DNA of 64,000 nucleotides, taken from positions 2,604,001 through 2,668,000 of the forward strand of contig CASHTG010000015.1 of assembly GCA_949357655.1 (NCBI GenBank), given 5' to 3'. The position numbers and the translations under genes are program-made. The DNA is from Parascedosporium putredinis. Lineage: Eukaryota; Ascomycota; Sordariomycetes; Microascales; Microascaceae. Positions 61,739 to 64,000 of the stretch are shown here, one piece after another. Each line of letters begins with the position of its first letter. Positions within the stretch are counted from its first letter, which is position 1. Below the pieces are notes generated by a model, which saw only the letters and a list, made by a program, of their open reading frames with translations, had not been told where the DNA came from and ran no database searches.

Positions 61739-64000
61739 GATGGGTAAATGTCGATAGGCCGAGTCTCCCACTCTATACTAAGCAATGTGTATCCAGTCTA
61801 CCAAGAGCGTGAGCAGGTGGAAGCATGAGATGTGTAAGGAAGATACGAGAGTTTGGACGACACAATGGGAAGGAAGTTGGAGTAGGCGGCAGTGGACAAG
61901 ATATATAAGTTATTGTGGTGAAAAGTGGGACCTATGTGTGCTTGAGAAACAGGGGGTGGGATGGGGGATGTGTCTTTAAATGGTGCTTGGGAAGCGTGAG
62001 GGCGTGCGAGGGAGTGTAAAGGAGGGCGACCTCGGACATACACCAAAGAAGGTTGTGAACACTGGTTGGCTTTGAACGACGTTGAATGCGGAAGTTTGAC
62101 TGTCCTCTTTCTAGGCGCTGATATGCAACCGGCGCATTCGAGATAGAAGGCGCACAAATTGAAGGAAATTCTTCTCCAAGTTGCGCTCCGTGGATGGTCT
62201 TTTGGGCAAGTGTGAAGGCAAAGAGAAGGCGCGTTGGGGGAATAAGAGAAGGCGGAAAGAGCAGAGTTGGAAACACTTGATCGTCAAGTGCGGGAGGGTG
62301 TGGGTGTGATGGGACAAGTCAAGAAAGAGAAAGGAAGGAGGCCAGTGACTGGTGTGTCGACGGGTGGCTCCTTTTCTTTCTTTTCTTCACAGAGAGAGAT
62401 CGACAGGCCACTGTCAATTCGCGAAGAGAAGGCGGAGTTGGGCCAGGGTTGAGGATGGCAGGTAAAAACCCGAACCCTGAGTGGGTATGGAGTATTCGAA
62501 TGATGGGGGAAGGGGGAAGGGGGTAGAACAGGGTTAGACGCAGGTAGTTCGCAAGGGAAAAGAAGGTGAGCTGGCTCAGGTACCTTCAGAGGTAAATTGC
62601 TTGGTCACGGATCCGGGAACCAGCTAAGGGCGGCCGAGGGGGCGGGAGCTGGGCCGGTACAACTCGGTAGATAATGGCGAAAAATAAATATGGGGGGTCA
62701 GATTTGGGGTGGTTTGAGAGAGAGAGACCAGCAGGGTCCCACAAAGGGCACAAGGGTCGAGGATCAGCACAAGATGGGAAAGGGTTACTAGCGGGCCTTT
62801 GGGATTAGCTTAGCGCTCAAACTGGCGTCGTCGAGAAAGAGCGAAAGGTTGATGACTTCAATGCCGTCCTTGGGGGTGTCGATCTGGTCGCAACGGGCAC
62901 AGCTCGCTCTCGCCCACTGCTACTGGCGAGGTAGGGGGCGCTGTCAATCACCGAATGAAGGTGCACGAGATTAGACGTCGATGCCCACGCCGAAGCTTTC
63001 TACTAGCGACCCTTATCTTCTGTTCTGATATAACGGCAAAATATCGTGTGGTCAAAAGTGGTGGTGTCGGGCAATGTGGGAAAAATAATGAGTTTGAAAG
63101 CAACGAAGAAGGTAGTCGTCAGCTGTTCATCCAACTATAGAACGGAGAGAAAACTAGGGTCTGATATATATGGGGGATATATGGTTGCTCTCTTTGACTC
63201 AAGCGTGGCGCTTGACAGAAATGACAACAGAGTTGGGAAGAAAAGAAAAAGAGAGAGAGAACAGGTGCAAGTTCGCATTCCACGCCTTCACTTTCCTATC
63301 TCCCGCCCCTAGCTCTCTCTCTCTCTCTATGTTTTTCTCTCTCTCAGTGTTCCCCCTTTCTTTCTCCGCTTCAAACTTGGGCCCCTTTGGTTCGAGACGA
63401 AGGGCGATGATGTCGACCAGGACACCACAGCCACTAGTAACACCGGGGACACGAAAGGGAGGGGGCAAGTGAAGAGTGCTGTCCTGGAAAGAAGGACGGG
63501 TTTTCTTGTACCTGATGAGGTACTGTCAAGATACTGTCAAGATACTGTAGACAATACAAACAGTCGCTGTATTTCGACTTGGGATACATTATTACGCCTT
63601 GGGGCTGGCGGGGGACCATGAGAAGTCTCAATGGGTGGGAACGGACAAGTAGAGTCGACTAAGGATTGTATTCACGGGTAAAGCGTAATGTGTGGAGCAA
63701 GCACGGTAAGTGAAATACTGTATATCTTGCTGTGGTGGGAGCAGTCGTTTTGGAGGTGTGTATATAGAGTGATGAGGTCAATTGTCATGGGGCGTGTTTC
63801 TAAATCCATCAACTTCGAGCCCAGGGTGTGGGTGGGTGTGGAGAGTTGCCGTCCAGCCAGGGTTGAGCAAGGTCTTGAGTCTGTACTGAATACCACCTCT
63901 ATAGAGTATTACAGCTTCCATGTTATGTACCTAGTACTCTTTGAGAAGAAGTCGCCTCTCCACCTTGCGGACCTTCACTCCTCTCCTTTTGACCTCTGGA
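61739..64000. other. Upstream region of the FlbC-type gene
   Basis: The leader and promoter of the zinc-finger gene run off the window end. I see GA/CT-rich simple sequence at about 63245-63260 and 63311-63350, an 11-bp tandem repeat at 63527-63552 and no other gene. Confidence 0.5.
63527..63552. repeat. Short tandem repeat, TACTGTCAAGA
   Basis: Two and a half consecutive copies of an 11-bp unit. Confidence 0.85.

Noticed and set aside
1..64000. Transposons, CRISPR arrays, prophage or secondary-metabolite cluster genes
   Set aside because: I saw no transposase or reverse-transcriptase motifs, no long terminal repeats, no regularly spaced repeats, and no polyketide or peptide synthetase fragments.

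Overview
This window looks like nuclear DNA from a filamentous ascomycete (Pezizomycotina, most likely a sordariomycete; I cannot place it further). The signs are short spliceosomal introns (49-220 bp) with GTATGT/GTAAGT/GTTCGT-type donors, HapB and FlbC-type regulators, and CT-rich leaders ahead of genes. I support eleven protein genes. I see no tRNA, rRNA, CRISPR array, prophage or recognisable transposon.

Layout. 1.66-3.2 kb (+): F-box protein. 4.58-6.09 kb (-): APH/ACAD10-11-type phosphotransferase. 9.37-10.28 kb (-): HapB (NF-YA). 10.3-26.1 kb: gene-poor, ending in a long CT-rich leader. 26.09-26.74 kb (+): a small conserved fungal protein of unknown function. 26.7-34.6 kb: gene-poor. 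34.56-48.57 kb: a dense housekeeping block holding FAN1 (-), SDC1/DPY-30 (+), ribosomal protein S13 (-), U2AF large subunit (-), OGG1 (+) and SF3B1 (+). 48.6-60.4 kb: gene-poor. 60.41-61.74 kb (-): FlbC-type C2H2 factor. 61.7-64 kb: its upstream region.

How the genes work together. U2AF large subunit and SF3B1 act at the same step, recognition of the 3' splice site and branch point. OGG1 and FAN1 are DNA repair enzymes (base excision and crosslink repair). SDC1 belongs to the Set1/COMPASS H3K4 methyltransferase complex. HapB is the DNA-contacting CCAAT-binding subunit, and FlbC-type factors control conidiation. Two gene pairs, FAN1/SDC1 and U2AF/OGG1, are divergent and share promoters of about 0.4-0.5 kb.

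Most important caveat. Ten of the eleven genes, including the essential S13, U2AF and SF3B1, carry apparent frameshifts. I located 24 sites. Each is explained by one or two missing bases, almost always inside a mononucleotide run, and none needs an extra base. Restoring only those bases makes the length of every gene divisible by three. This looks like systematic homopolymer under-calling in the assembly rather than pseudogenes. The CDS coordinates given here span these breaks. I found no clearly new biological system; the better leads are in the findings.
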